Shown: one piece after another, positions 9,597-19,282 of the stretch
How positions within the stretch are numbered: position 1 is the stretch's first letter
How the letters are laid out: the number at the start of each line of letters is the position of its first letter
Source of the DNA: Ascoidea rubescens DSM 1968
Lineage: Eukaryota; Ascomycota; Saccharomycetes; Ascoideales; Ascoideaceae
Assembly: GCF_001661345.1 (NCBI RefSeq)
Contig: NW_017962917.1
Span: forward strand, 124,001-188,000
DNA: 64,000 bases
Direction of reading: 5' to 3'
Program-made: the position numbers and the translations under genes
The notes under the pieces: generated by a model
Database searches by the model: none
What the model was told of the DNA's origin: nothing
The model's input: the letters and a program-made list of their open reading frames with translations, nothing else

Positions 9597-10446
9597 AAAT
9601 AATAATGAAAATTTTGCACAAGATTTAAAAGTCGTTGAATCAATTTTACAAAAATATATTAGAAAAAATCGATTGAAAAAAGAACTTCATGAAATTGAGA
9701 ATGATGAGTATTTAAAATATCTTGAAGAAATTAAATCAATTGTAATTCAAAAAAATAATAACAATAAAAACCAAAAAATTAAAACAAATCCCTTGAACAT
9801 TACCAAAAGGTCTTTAAATAAAAATTTGAAAAACAAGTTAATTAATCATTCAAACAATCCATTAAACAATCAGCTAGATATTGACTTATTCAAAAGATTA
9901 GGACTACAATCAAAATCTCCTACAAACGAGAACTCCAATAAGACCAATACCAAAAACATTGATTTACAAACATTAAGATCAATAAACCCTACTGCAAACA
10001 ACTTTGATTTTGATTTTGATTTTGATTTTGGCTTAGTTAACAATGATATCGATACTGACATTAATCCTGATTTGAATACGAATAACAATAATATCTGGAA
10101 TGAAGAGCCAACACCTAGCTACAGAGACGTTGAAAACTCATTGAAAACGCTGCTCTTAAACTTGAAAAAAGAGTATAAGGATAAAGCAATTGAATGTGCT
10201 CAGCTATCCAAACAAATACTAAACTCAGATCCTAAGAACAATCTCAAGGCCAACACTCGAGCAACCCAAATCTTGCAAAAATCTTACGCTGCTCTTGCAA
10301 AGAAACGAGAGGAAATCTACAAATTGAGTTCTATCCTAAAGAAAGAATTGGGATCAGACTATGAGGATTTCTTCAACAACCTGGATGCCAGTCCTGAAGA
10401 TGATGCTGATATTGAGTCTGAAATCGACGATGATTCGATGAACTGA
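8374..10446 (+). CDS. Coiled-coil protein, possible spindle pole body component (Cep57/Ppc89-like C-terminus)
   Basis: 690 aa. A basic S/T-P-rich head (LTSTPLKH, KTPRSMNQ, about 18-40) precedes a strong coiled coil at about 85-170 (NSSINQATKELLFNKKLNKQ...). Then comes a long N/Q-rich disordered middle with poly-Asn runs, a second short helix at about 410-450, and a conserved-looking helical C-terminus at about 583-680 (DVENSLKTLLLNLKKEYKDK... to ...KKREEIYKLSSILKKEL). That end resembles the Cep57 microtubule-binding region found in fungal SPB proteins such as S. pombe Ppc89; the central layout also recalls Spc42. This is pattern recognition only. TP sites in the head would suit CDK control. 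Confidence 0.45.
8949..9006 (+). repeat. AAT trinucleotide repeat (poly-Asn)
   Basis: About 19 consecutive AAT codons, in frame, in the middle of the coiled-coil gene. Confidence 0.9.
9555..9593 (+). repeat. Second AAT repeat (poly-Asn)
   Basis: About 13 AAT codons, preceded by an ACT repeat coding poly-Thr (near 9535-9552). Confidence 0.9.
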
Positions 10447-10588
10447 ACATGCAAGACCAGCTTGGTGCTGTTCAAGAGTCTGGACACACAGCTTCTCACT
10501 GTAGCAGCACTTTAGTTAGTGTTTCTGGCGACTGCTGTTAAATATTCTACGTACTTTGCTGTTTCTGCTTCCTCTGCAGATTTATAGC

Positions 10589-10633
10589 AATAAGTTGCGC
10601 GCGCATGCTACTAAAGTGCGCGCGCAACTTATT
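10589..10633. repeat. Perfect 17-bp inverted repeat with 11-bp loop, CGCGCG core
   Basis: The left arm AATAAGTTGCGCGCGCA (10589-10605) and right arm TGCGCGCGCAACTTATT (10617-10633) are exact reverse complements, separated by 11 bp. It lies 101-145 bp before the SLS1 ATG, in a region otherwise AT-rich. It could be a double operator, a cruciform, or a 5'-UTR hairpin. Confidence 0.9.
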
Positions 10634-10733
10634 CTGTATCACGGGAGCGCTAGTTAAATTTTTCATTTTCCCCAAAAGAATTTTTTTGAGTCTGAAAACT
10701 TTTAAAGCTCAACTTCAAGACTTTTACACAAAA

Positions 10734-13715
10734 ATGCTCAGTCGCTTGAATACCCACTGTAGGAGAATAGCAATAACTCAGAGACATGTCAGATTAATTA
10801 ACTTTACTCGTTTCAACACAACATACAATCCGAATCACCTCCAAAATGATCTAGGCACTCCTGGTTCAGTTTCGCAGGAGATAAATTTAAAAGATCTTCT
10901 TGAGAAATCTGATGAAAATAATTTGAAGGATCCAAAACCTCTCGTTGGTAATATAGAAAACCTTTCTGATACATTGATAGAAGACATGTTGAAAGATAAT
11001 GACTCAAAACCACAAACTTTTTTGAATACACAGACGACCAAACCACCGGAAATACCTGAAGCATCTGAAGCACCTGAATCGGCTCAAATTGATGATATTC
11101 AAATGAAAAACCAATCTACAAGTGATAACAAAGATATTGATGAAAGCAAAGATCCTTTTGATATTTTCAATCAAAATACTCTGTCAGCCGATAACAGTTT
11201 ATTAGATGGTTTCACTAACTTTAATAATTCTGAATTTGAGTTAAGTAAATTGTTAAATAATTCAAATAATGAATCCAGTGAAGATGAAACTTTCCAAAAC
11301 TTTTTGGATTATTTTCAAAAGCAATCAAAAGATAACGATCAAAATTATGATAAAATTTATAACTCAAAAGAAACATCAAATGACAAGTTAAATGCCGGTC
11401 AAAATATTAATGTCAATGTCAATGTCAATCAATTTAACACAATGTCTAAACTGTCAGTCAAAATACAGCCTGCTCCAGAAAAAATTCTTATTTTAACTCC
11501 TGACGAGTCAAAATTTCGTAAAAGGGTCCCCACATACTTGAAAGACAATGATCGTTACAATTCTAGGAAGATTTTATTTCAATCATTAAATGAAAAAAAA
11601 TTGAAAAGAGATAAAGCAGCACAAAAAAGATTGTTGAAAGATGGTGTCAATTTGGATAAAATTTATGAACAATTAACTCGGAAACAAAATGAATTGTTTG
11701 AGGCTCAAAAAGAAAGATTAATAAAAGATCGTTTAAAAACAAGTTTAACAAATCTAGCAACTTTTAATTTTGAAGAGAAAACTAAAACATTGTTAAATTT
11801 TAGATCTACAGCTTCGATTGATGAAGTAACTGTTAGTATTAATGATCTCAAACCATCTGATAGATATTTATCAGAATATGAATTTAAGACTTTATATAAT
11901 TCATTATTGGAATATCAAAAGGATTCTTTGAATTTTTATATCTTACAATATTATCCTGAGGTTACAATAAACCGAAAGCACCTAAAAGCACAAGTAGTAT
12001 CATCAATAATTGAAGTTTGCTGGAAAATAGTAAATCCTCATAAATCAGCGACGACTGTTGATGAGGAGGTATTTTCAACAAAAATAATTCCAATTAACAA
12101 GATTATGAATCATTTACTTTTTAATACATTTAGCACTACTATATATGATGAGTTTACCAAAGGAAATTTGGTAAAAATTTCTAAAGTGAATAATCAAGAA
12201 GATCAATGCTTGTTAAAAGTTTCGGGAACTAGATCTGCTATAGCATGGTTTGAAGTGAGTTATAGTAATGTTTTTTCAAAATTAAAAACAAGAGAAATGA
12301 ATTTAAAGTTTTTCCCTCATTTATTGGACTTTATTCAAAATATAGGAAATATCAGTTTACATAAAATACCAGATAATGAAAATCACGAATATTTTGCTTT
12401 TGGGATAAATCTTGGTGTTATTCAAAGAGCCGAGAGATTATTGTTGTGGAAAGATTTTGATAATAATAAGCATCTTTCTCAGGTTTTTTACAATTTTGAT
12501 AAGTTAATTGGTAAAGAAAACATAAAAGCGTTTGATTACATGGACGATTCTAGTATACCAAGAATCCACAAAACCAACAAATGGCAAAGATTAAAGCAAA
12601 ATTTTTTGTTGAATAGTCCCGAGGAGAATGAAAAGATCAATAGCGAGGAAAATATTGAGATTGAATCCGAAAATATATTTAATGAATTGATGAAATCTGA
12701 ATGTCAAGATAGCAACGTGAAAAATGTCAATTACATCCACGATGAAAATACAATTTTAACTGCTTCATTGGGTCAAGTACTATTAGATAAAAATTCCGAT
12801 TTAAAAATGTTTGATGCAAATATTCCAAATATTAAAAATATAGTAAAAAAATTAAAATTGTTTAATGCTGAGAGTGATTTGGATACATCTTCGAAGGATA
12901 ACCATTCTTATTATGCTCAAATACGTTTTGTTCCTTCAGCATTTAGGTCAACAGATGATTCTCCATTAAATATTTTATTTGAAAAGGAAGATGAAATAAA
13001 AAAGAGCGATGATAAGGTATTAAAAGCTAGAAAAAGACTACAGTCAAAGTTGGTTTCTCCTGAAGAAGCATATCATAATTATCCTCCCTTAGAGATGTGG
13101 TTTGAGGTGAATGACAAGGATATTGCCGATACAAATTCATTAAGATTGGAAGCTATTGAAAAGGAGAAAACTGTTTTTGTCAATTTACCTGACAAGGGGT
13201 CAGATGTGTCATTTGTGAAAACCACATCGAAAACATTAGCCAATTTCAGAGAAAGTATTAATTTGCTCAAGCAAAAACAGCCATATGTAACCTCTTTTTT
13301 AGAAAAGTCTAAATTGATATTTGATGGAAGTGAATTGCCCACGATTCCCAGGGAGCTCAAGGTTGTGATTGATGGTGAAGTTGTGAATTATTCGTATGTT
13401 TACATTAATTTAAGAAGACAGATAGATTTGGAGTATAAGGGTAGATTGTTGCAGATATCAAAAACTTCAGCAGGCCAGCTAGGTGGTGAAAAAATCGAAG
13501 CCACTTTAGTCTACGATCTATCTGAAGAGAGCGAAGCAGATTTTATAGATGAAGATGAGAATTCTATAGCTGAAAAAGACAGTGAAGAAACAGAGAAAAT
13601 AACCGAAGAAGGGCTAGTTGAAAACAAGACTACTGAACAGAGAAATGCGATTTATACACAACCTAAATTTACCAAGTTTTATAGGGATACCATAGGTCTT
13701 GTGAATAGTATATAG
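10734..13715 (+). CDS. SLS1: SLS1-like mitochondrial inner-membrane gene-expression factor
   Basis: 993 aa from the ATG at 10734. I prefer this start because MLSRLNTHCRRIAITQRHVRL... is a classic basic, Arg-rich mitochondrial presequence; an upstream in-frame ATG at 10605 would add 43 residues and overlaps the palindrome. The first 260 residues after the presequence are acidic and N-rich. A helical module at about 375-425 (EFKTLYNSLLEYQKDSLNFY, KAQVVSSIIEVCWKI) matches the SAP-like element that precedes the KH-like repeats of Sls1. A final beta-rich segment at about 870-950 follows. S. cerevisiae Sls1 (643 aa) couples mitochondrial transcription to translation at the inner membrane. The extra length comes mainly from low-complexity insertions. 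The family call is moderate; another mitochondrial translation factor is possible. Confidence 0.55.
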   Translation: MLSRLNTHCRRIAITQRHVRLINFTRFNTTYNPNHLQNDLGTPGSVSQEINLKDLLEKSDENNLKDPKPLVGNIENLSDTLIEDMLKDNDSKPQTFLNTQTTKPPEIPEASEAPESAQIDDIQMKNQSTSDNKDIDESKDPFDIFNQNTLSADNSLLDGFTNFNNSEFELSKLLNNSNNESSEDETFQNFLDYFQKQSKDNDQNYDKIYNSKETSNDKLNAGQNINVNVNVNQFNTMSKLSVKIQPAPEKILILTPDESKFRKRVPTYLKDNDRYNSRKILFQSLNEKKLKRDKAAQKRLLKDGVNLDKIYEQLTRKQNELFEAQKERLIKDRLKTSLTNLATFNFEEKTKTLLNFRSTASIDEVTVSINDLKPSDRYLSEYEFKTLYNSLLEYQKDSLNFYILQYYPEVTINRKHLKAQVVSSIIEVCWKIVNPHKSATTVDEEVFSTKIIPINKIMNHLLFNTFSTTIYDEFTKGNLVKISKVNNQEDQCLLKVSGTRSAIAWFEVSYSNVFSKLKTREMNLKFFPHLLDFIQNIGNISLHKIPDNENHEYFAFGINLGVIQRAERLLLWKDFDNNKHLSQVFYNFDKLIGKENIKAFDYMDDSSIPRIHKTNKWQRLKQNFLLNSPEENEKINSEENIEIESENIFNELMKSECQDSNVKNVNYIHDENTILTASLGQVLLDKNSDLKMFDANIPNIKNIVKKLKLFNAESDLDTSSKDNHSYYAQIRFVPSAFRSTDDSPLNILFEKEDEIKKSDDKVLKARKRLQSKLVSPEEAYHNYPPLEMWFEVNDKDIADTNSLRLEAIEKEKTVFVNLPDKGSDVSFVKTTSKTLANFRESINLLKQKQPYVTSFLEKSKLIFDGSELPTIPRELKVVIDGEVVNYSYVYINLRRQIDLEYKGRLLQISKTSAGQLGGEKIEATLVYDLSEESEADFIDEDENSIAEKDSEETEKITEEGLVENKTTEQRNAIYTQPKFTKFYRDTIGLVNSI

Positions 13716-14633
13716 TTTTGAGACAACAGGTGTGTTTGTAGATAGTATAAGATTATATAATGTATTGATAAGTTCCTAAGCAGCAACATAAGCAACAGCT
13801 TGTGGATACAATCAAAAGTGGTCTGGGTGGTTGAACAGATTAGTCTGAAAAGTTCAGCAGCTAAGGCTCTATTTCACCCAGAATCCATGCTAAGGCAGCA
13901 GGATAAAAGAATACAAACTAGCCAATTGCACTGCACTAGAAGATAAGCTCAAATAGACTTTGGTCAGTGGTTTAGCTTTGCAGTTCTAAATGGAACGTCT
14001 GGAAGAGCACTACTCAGCGATAGGTGGTGGAGGGGCAGCGATAAAGAGAGAAGTACAGGTAGCTGAGTCCCAGAAGAAGGAAGAGTTTTCAAAAGATCGA
14101 TTGACAGTTGGGTCCTGAGCTTCCTCAGCAACAGCCAAAAAGACACAAATATCAGCGATGTTTCAGCTTTATCTCGTCAACTGGAAACTGTAATTTGTGG
14201 AATTGTTTCCAGATTCGTTCAGCAGATAGAGGATTACAGTTTCTAGTGTTGAGATACTGAATTTTTCTCGGTTGGAAACAGCTTCTCATGTCTGAAGAAA
14301 AGGTATTAGGTGGGCTTCTGATCTGAAGGCAGTTATGATGCGAAAAACTTTCCTCTGCATTGATAGCTAATGAAAACTCTCTGTTTGATAAATAGCTAAA
14401 GCACATTCATTGAGATAACTGTTCTATTATCTAACTGTTCTATTATCTAACTGTTCTGTTATCTAACTGTTCTGTTATCTGTATGTCGGTATAGCCAGAA
14501 AGAGCAATTTTAATTCAGAGGTATATCAGTATAAATATAATATGAGACCCCAGTGCTTGAGAAAGGGAAGAGTAGTTGGTCCATTCCTATCTTGAAACCA
14601 ATTAGACCTGCTATTCGTTATAATTAGATAGTC
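13716..14633. other. Intergenic region upstream of AGP2
   Basis: 918 bp without a convincing ORF. Open frames on the minus strand (up to 84 codons) have no recognisable features. It holds a 16-bp tandem repeat (14417-14480) and a TATA-like TATAAATATAATA near 14530, about 100 bp before the AGP2 ATG. Confidence 0.6.
14417..14480. repeat. 16-bp tandem repeat, four copies, in AGP2 promoter
   Basis: Four abutting copies of AACTGTTCTRTTATCT; the first two have A and the last two G at the variable base. Located 154-217 bp upstream of the AGP2 start. Each copy contains TTATCT, the reverse of AGATAA, a GATA-factor core. Confidence 0.9.
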
Positions 14634-16400
14634 ATGTCGTCAAAACTACAAAGCTTCGGTCGGTATCTTAAGGATAACTTCACCATCGAGAAGGAAACTC
14701 CATACAACAGCTCTTCAACGCAATCTGGGCCTGTTGAAGGAGACAACTTTCAACTTGAAACCAAAAAAGATGAAAAAATTATACATTATAATGATGAGGT
14801 CTCTTCGGTTGCCTCAAGGGTCCAAATAAGCTCAAAAACACACAGGCGATTGGAAAATCGTCATATTCAATTGATTGGTATTGGTGGTACCATTGGAACT
14901 GCTTTGTTTGTGTCTCTTGGTAGAGGTCTTTACACTGGAGGTCCATTATCTTTGTTTCTAGCAATGACAATCTGGTGTGTTCCCATCTGTTTGATTACGG
15001 TCTCGACAGCTGAAATGGTCTGCTATTTGCCTATTTCTTCGCCCTTTATCAGATTATCAGGAAGATGTGTAGATGAAGCTTTTGAATTCATGGCTGGTTG
15101 GAACTTTTGGTTCTTAGAAGGCTCTTTAATTCCCTTCGAAGTCACTGCAGTTAACACAATTATTCACTACTGGAGAGATGACTATTCCGCAGCCATTCCC
15201 TTGGCTATCCAGATGGTTTTGTATTTCCTAATCAATACCTTTGCTGTTAGATACTATGGTGAAAGTGAATTTTGGTTCGCTATTGGAAAGGTCATTTTGA
15301 TTCTTCTCTTGATCTGTTTCACTTTTGTCACAATGTGTGGTGGTAATCCTGCTGGTGACGCTTATGGCTTCAGATATTGGACTGATCCCGCTATTATGAA
15401 CGAGTATTATAAAACTGGTGACCTTGGAAGATTCCTTGGTTATTTGTCTTGTGCTATCAGAAGTTGTTTTGTTATCGCTGGTCCCGAGTATGTCTCAATG
15501 GCAGCAGGAGAAACAATTAATCCAAGAGTCACTCTTAAAAAGGCCTTTAAACAAGTCTTTGTTAGATTGACCTTTTTCTTTGTAATGGGTGCCTTTTGTA
15601 TCAGCACTGTTGTTTCTTCAAGAGATCCAACATTGGTGGGAGCAATCACTGAATCAATACCTGGTGCTGGTTCCTCTCCATACGTGGTTGCTATGCAAAA
15701 CATGAAAATCAAAGTATTGCCAGATATCGTCAATATTGGTTTGCTTTTATCTGCCTTTTCTGCAGGTAATTCTTATAGTTATTGCTCTTCTCGTTCTTTA
15801 TACGGTATGGCATTGGATGGAAAAGCTCCAAAATTCTTAAGTTACTGTACCAAAACCGGTGTTCCCATATTCTGTGTTGCTGTTTCATTATGTTGGGCAT
15901 TATTATCGTTCTTACAATTGGGTGAAAATTCAGCAACTGTATTGGACTGGATTGTTAATTTGGTAACTGCATCTCAATTGATTAATTTCTGTGTCTTATG
16001 TGTAACTTATATCTTTTTTCATAAAGCAGTTATTGCCCAAGGAATTGATAGAAACACTTTTGCCTTCAAAGGTTGGTATCAACCATATTTGGCATATATT
16101 GGTTTAGCTGCTGCTTTTCTCATGGTCTTTGTTAGTGGTTATACTGTATTTCTTCCCTCATGGTGGTCGGTCAAAGATTTCCTATTCTCATATATCATGG
16201 TCTTTTTAGACATTTCTCTTTTTATTGGTTACAAAATAATAAAAAAGACTAAAATAAGAAATCCACTTGAAGTTGATCTAATTACTGGTCTAGATGAAGT
16301 TGAAGAGCATGAAAGAGATTATTATGAAAAATTGGAATTAAATAAAGATAACCCTAAAAAATGGTATAACTATCTATCAAAATATTTGTTTGGTGAATAG
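14634..16400 (+). CDS. AGP2: Agp2-type amino acid/polyamine permease
   Basis: 588 aa, close to S. cerevisiae Agp2 (596 aa). It is an APC-superfamily yeast amino acid transporter with about twelve membrane segments between about residues 80 and 545. The first segment carries GIGGTIGTALFVSLGRGL, the family's substrate-binding unwound helix. Agp2-specific-looking stretches include STAEMVCYLPISSPFIRL, AGWNFWFLEGSLIPFEVTAV and IHYWRDDYSAAIPLA. Agp2 is a plasma-membrane protein linked to carnitine and spermidine uptake and to regulating other transporters. The cytosolic N-terminus (about 1-75) is hydrophilic with several Lys that could be ubiquitylated. Four copies of a GATA-core-containing repeat in the promoter would be consistent with nitrogen control (inference). 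Confidence 0.85.
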   Translation: MSSKLQSFGRYLKDNFTIEKETPYNSSSTQSGPVEGDNFQLETKKDEKIIHYNDEVSSVASRVQISSKTHRRLENRHIQLIGIGGTIGTALFVSLGRGLYTGGPLSLFLAMTIWCVPICLITVSTAEMVCYLPISSPFIRLSGRCVDEAFEFMAGWNFWFLEGSLIPFEVTAVNTIIHYWRDDYSAAIPLAIQMVLYFLINTFAVRYYGESEFWFAIGKVILILLLICFTFVTMCGGNPAGDAYGFRYWTDPAIMNEYYKTGDLGRFLGYLSCAIRSCFVIAGPEYVSMAAGETINPRVTLKKAFKQVFVRLTFFFVMGAFCISTVVSSRDPTLVGAITESIPGAGSSPYVVAMQNMKIKVLPDIVNIGLLLSAFSAGNSYSYCSSRSLYGMALDGKAPKFLSYCTKTGVPIFCVAVSLCWALLSFLQLGENSATVLDWIVNLVTASQLINFCVLCVTYIFFHKAVIAQGIDRNTFAFKGWYQPYLAYIGLAAAFLMVFVSGYTVFLPSWWSVKDFLFSYIMVFLDISLFIGYKIIKKTKIRNPLEVDLITGLDEVEEHERDYYEKLELNKDNPKKWYNYLSKYLFGE

Positions 16401-17293
16401 ATGATACATTTTCTTACCTTTTTATTTTTTTTTTCTCGTCAATACTTATAAAATTAATCTGATTGTATAGAATTTTGCTTTTAGAAGAAACTTTATATAT
16501 ACTTTTAATTAAACTTCATTTTATAACCCAAATAAAGCAAAAAAAGACTTCAAAAATGTATAAAATATTTTATTGATTTTGAAAAAACAAAATTTTTCAA
16601 ATACTTGAAACATATCTTTTATCCATTATCTATTATCCGTTATCCACTTTCAATCACTGACTAATTTAAAAAAAATGATTCCAATATCAAATAATCATGG
16701 AACTATAACCAAATTCAGACCGAAATTTTGAGAAGTAAATAATTTATTTCAATGAAATGGAATATTTAACTAATAAAAAAATTGGATATGATATATATTA
16801 TGTCTTATCTTTACCAATTGAAAACTAATATGATAAATCATTTAATGTTTAATTTCTTGAAAAAAATACTTCTTCACCAAGCATTTGAAACTTTAATATC
16901 TCAATAAAGAAAAGATTCCTCTTTGTAAAAAAATTGAACTCAGTTTTATTTTTTACTTTAAAAATAGAAGATTCTTGGATTAAGATAAGGAACCGATAAT
17001 TCAATTTGAAAACCTCTCCAAAATAAGCAAGAATTTCGTTCTAGAAAACTAAAAAATATTCAAACAGTAATTGAAAATGTCTTATAAAAATTATAAGAAA
17101 TCTAAATTTTAATATTGTGAAATTATCAAAAGAAATATATAAGCATAATTTCCAGATATTGAGATAAATCTATTTTATGCCAAAATTTACCCTCTTTAAA
17201 TTTGAATATACTTTTTTATTTGTAAGTGAATAAGTATGGTAAATATATTTCGTGAATTCCGATCAAGATGACAGTGATGATAAATTTTATTAA
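16401..17293. other. Intergenic, AT-rich, between convergent AGP2 and CEF1
   Basis: 893 bp of very AT-rich sequence between two 3' ends. TATATA/TTTTATT motifs could act as poly(A) signals. No ORF above about 60 codons, no RNA gene and no clear repeat seen, apart from TTATCYATTATC-like short repeats near 16618-16642. Confidence 0.6.
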
Positions 17294-19282
17294 TTAACGA
17301 GATAATTCACTATATCTTTCATTTAAAATTAATTTTTCTTCTTTTAGTAGTTCACTATAAGAAAACAATTGAATTTTTTCATTTTGCAATATTTTAAATA
17401 AGTCTAAAGATTCTTGAGATAATTTTTTGTTTTCCGATATAAAAGGATTTAAAATAATTGTTGAATTTTTTTCAATTGAATTTGATTCATTTGCAATTAT
17501 TTTCAAGTCATCAATGATTTTAAGCAAATCCTCTTCATTTTCAGATAAATTGAAATGGAAATCAATTTTTTTGTTTTTGAAATTGCTATGTTTAAAATTA
17601 TTCAATTCTCTTTGAACCAAAGCTGTTGCAGCATCCTTTTCAGATTGATTTAAATCGTCAAGGATTTCTATATTATAATGGTTTAATAATGGGTCGTTAT
17701 TATTTTTGTTTTTGAAACTGGGATTAGAAGTGGAGTTGTTTAACTTATAGTAATCCGATTTAATTAAATTGAGCATTTCTTTATCAATTTGATGTTGAAT
17801 GAATTTATAGTTTTCAATTGAATTGGGAGTTTGAGTAAAATTAAAAATTGGAAGAGATAAATCTGTAGAGTTTAGTAAAATATTTGGAATTGGTAAATTG
17901 TTTTGAATTGCTTGAGATCTTAATAATAGGGATTTTTGAGTGGTTAAAAGATCATTTTCATTTTTTAGTCTTTCAGATTCACCCAAATCGTCTAAATGAG
18001 AGTTTTTTTTCTTATTTTTATTTTTGGATTTGGTTTTTGTGAGGTCTTCATTATCGTCAGGAATTATTATTTCGAAATCGTTTTTAGGTTTCGGTAGTGT
18101 TGCAAAAAGGTTGTGAATTTGTTTCATTTGAGATTTTGTAGCTTTTATATTTGCTGTTGATAGGTTTTGAGAGATTTGGGTAGTGATTTGGTTTGTAATT
18201 TGATTTGTAGTTTGTTGATTTGGAAAAGGTAAGAATAATTTCCTTCTTTTTGAAATTTGATTATCAGAGTTTTTGAGATCTTCCAAGGCTTGAATTGAGA
18301 TTTGAAGATTTCTCTTTAGGTTTGTAGAATCATTCATTTTTTTTTTAATTTTTTCATTTTTTTGGTCTTTATCATTTTTTCGGTCATTTTCCAATTTTTT
18401 GTTATCTTTAAGTAGTAGGTTATTGTTATTGTTGATTTGAAATTGAATGTCGTTTGATAGTAGTTGATTATTTTGATATTCGTCATCGATGTCGTGAGCG
18501 CCTAATTTTGGTTTTAAATAAAAGGGAATGGCTTCGTTGTAGTCAAGAAGATTTTTATTTTTTTTCTTTTTAGATTTTGAATTGACAATGTTTGTGGAAT
18601 GGTTATTGGAATTAATTAGATTTGAATTTTTCAACTCTCTTTTCTTTTGGAGTAAAGCTATTCTTTTGCTTTCTTGTAGTAATCTTTCTCTGTTTTTTCT
18701 TTTCGCCTTTTTGCCCTGAGTGTTTGCCAATCTGGCCTTTGCTTCTGCCAACATTTCCTTTTCATCGTCGTCCATATCAATTGCATCGGGTCTTGGGGCT
18801 CTGCTTTCATGGTTGACGAAAACGTAGTTATTTGTGTTGTTTGAGTTTAATGGATCGTTTGATGGATGAGAGTCGTTGATTCCAGTGAGGTTGAGAGAAT
18901 CGTCTGTTTTCTTATCTAGAATGGCCTTTTGTTCATTGTCTTTGTTGTTGTTATTGATTAGGTTATTGTTTAGTAAATATTGATATCTCTCGATGCATTG
19001 GGTGGGAGTTCTTCCCACTATGGGAGCAATTGTTCTGTATTGGTTGGGGAGGATCTTGACCAAACGAAGAAGACTGGCGTCTTCAGCAGTCGACCATTGA
19101 ATCTTCTTTATTGAAGGATCCAACCACTCTTTCCATCTTGACTTGCACTGCTTAGCAGTCTTTCGAGACAACAAGGAGCTGCATCTGGACCACTGGTTGA
19201 GACCATACTTGGAGATGGCAGCACGTAGAACCTCGTCCTCGACGTTTGTCCAGACCGAAGTGCCTGAGTGATATGGAGGCAT
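17294..19282 (-). CDS. CEF1: Cef1/Cdc5, Myb-domain core of the Prp19 complex
   Basis: 662 aa from the ATG at 19282 (MPPYHSGTSVWTNVEDE); the frame stays open to 19333 but begins there with GTG. Human CDC5L and yeast Cef1 also start just before VW(T/R)NxEDE, which supports this start. Two Myb repeats at about 8-110: W-rich repeat 1 (WTNVEDEVLRAAISKYG...WSRCSSLL...RWKEWLDPSI) and repeat 2 (WSTAEDASLLRLVKILPNQYRTIAPIVGRT...RYQYLL). After them are an acidic/basic helix (DMDDDEKEMLAEAKARLANTQGKKAKRKNRER, about 165-200) typical of CDC5L, and an N-rich tail. Cef1 is a spliceosome activation factor in the NineTeen complex. A possible upstream intron is discussed under findings. Confidence 0.85.
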   Translation of the reverse strand: MPPYHSGTSVWTNVEDEVLRAAISKYGLNQWSRCSSLLSRKTAKQCKSRWKEWLDPSIKKIQWSTAEDASLLRLVKILPNQYRTIAPIVGRTPTQCIERYQYLLNNNLINNNNKDNEQKAILDKKTDDSLNLTGINDSHPSNDPLNSNNTNNYVFVNHESRAPRPDAIDMDDDEKEMLAEAKARLANTQGKKAKRKNRERLLQESKRIALLQKKRELKNSNLINSNNHSTNIVNSKSKKKKNKNLLDYNEAIPFYLKPKLGAHDIDDEYQNNQLLSNDIQFQINNNNNLLLKDNKKLENDRKNDKDQKNEKIKKKMNDSTNLKRNLQISIQALEDLKNSDNQISKRRKLFLPFPNQQTTNQITNQITTQISQNLSTANIKATKSQMKQIHNLFATLPKPKNDFEIIIPDDNEDLTKTKSKNKNKKKNSHLDDLGESERLKNENDLLTTQKSLLLRSQAIQNNLPIPNILLNSTDLSLPIFNFTQTPNSIENYKFIQHQIDKEMLNLIKSDYYKLNNSTSNPSFKNKNNNDPLLNHYNIEILDDLNQSEKDAATALVQRELNNFKHSNFKNKKIDFHFNLSENEEDLLKIIDDLKIIANESNSIEKNSTIILNPFISENKKLSQESLDLFKILQNEKIQLFSYSELLKEEKLILNERYSELSR

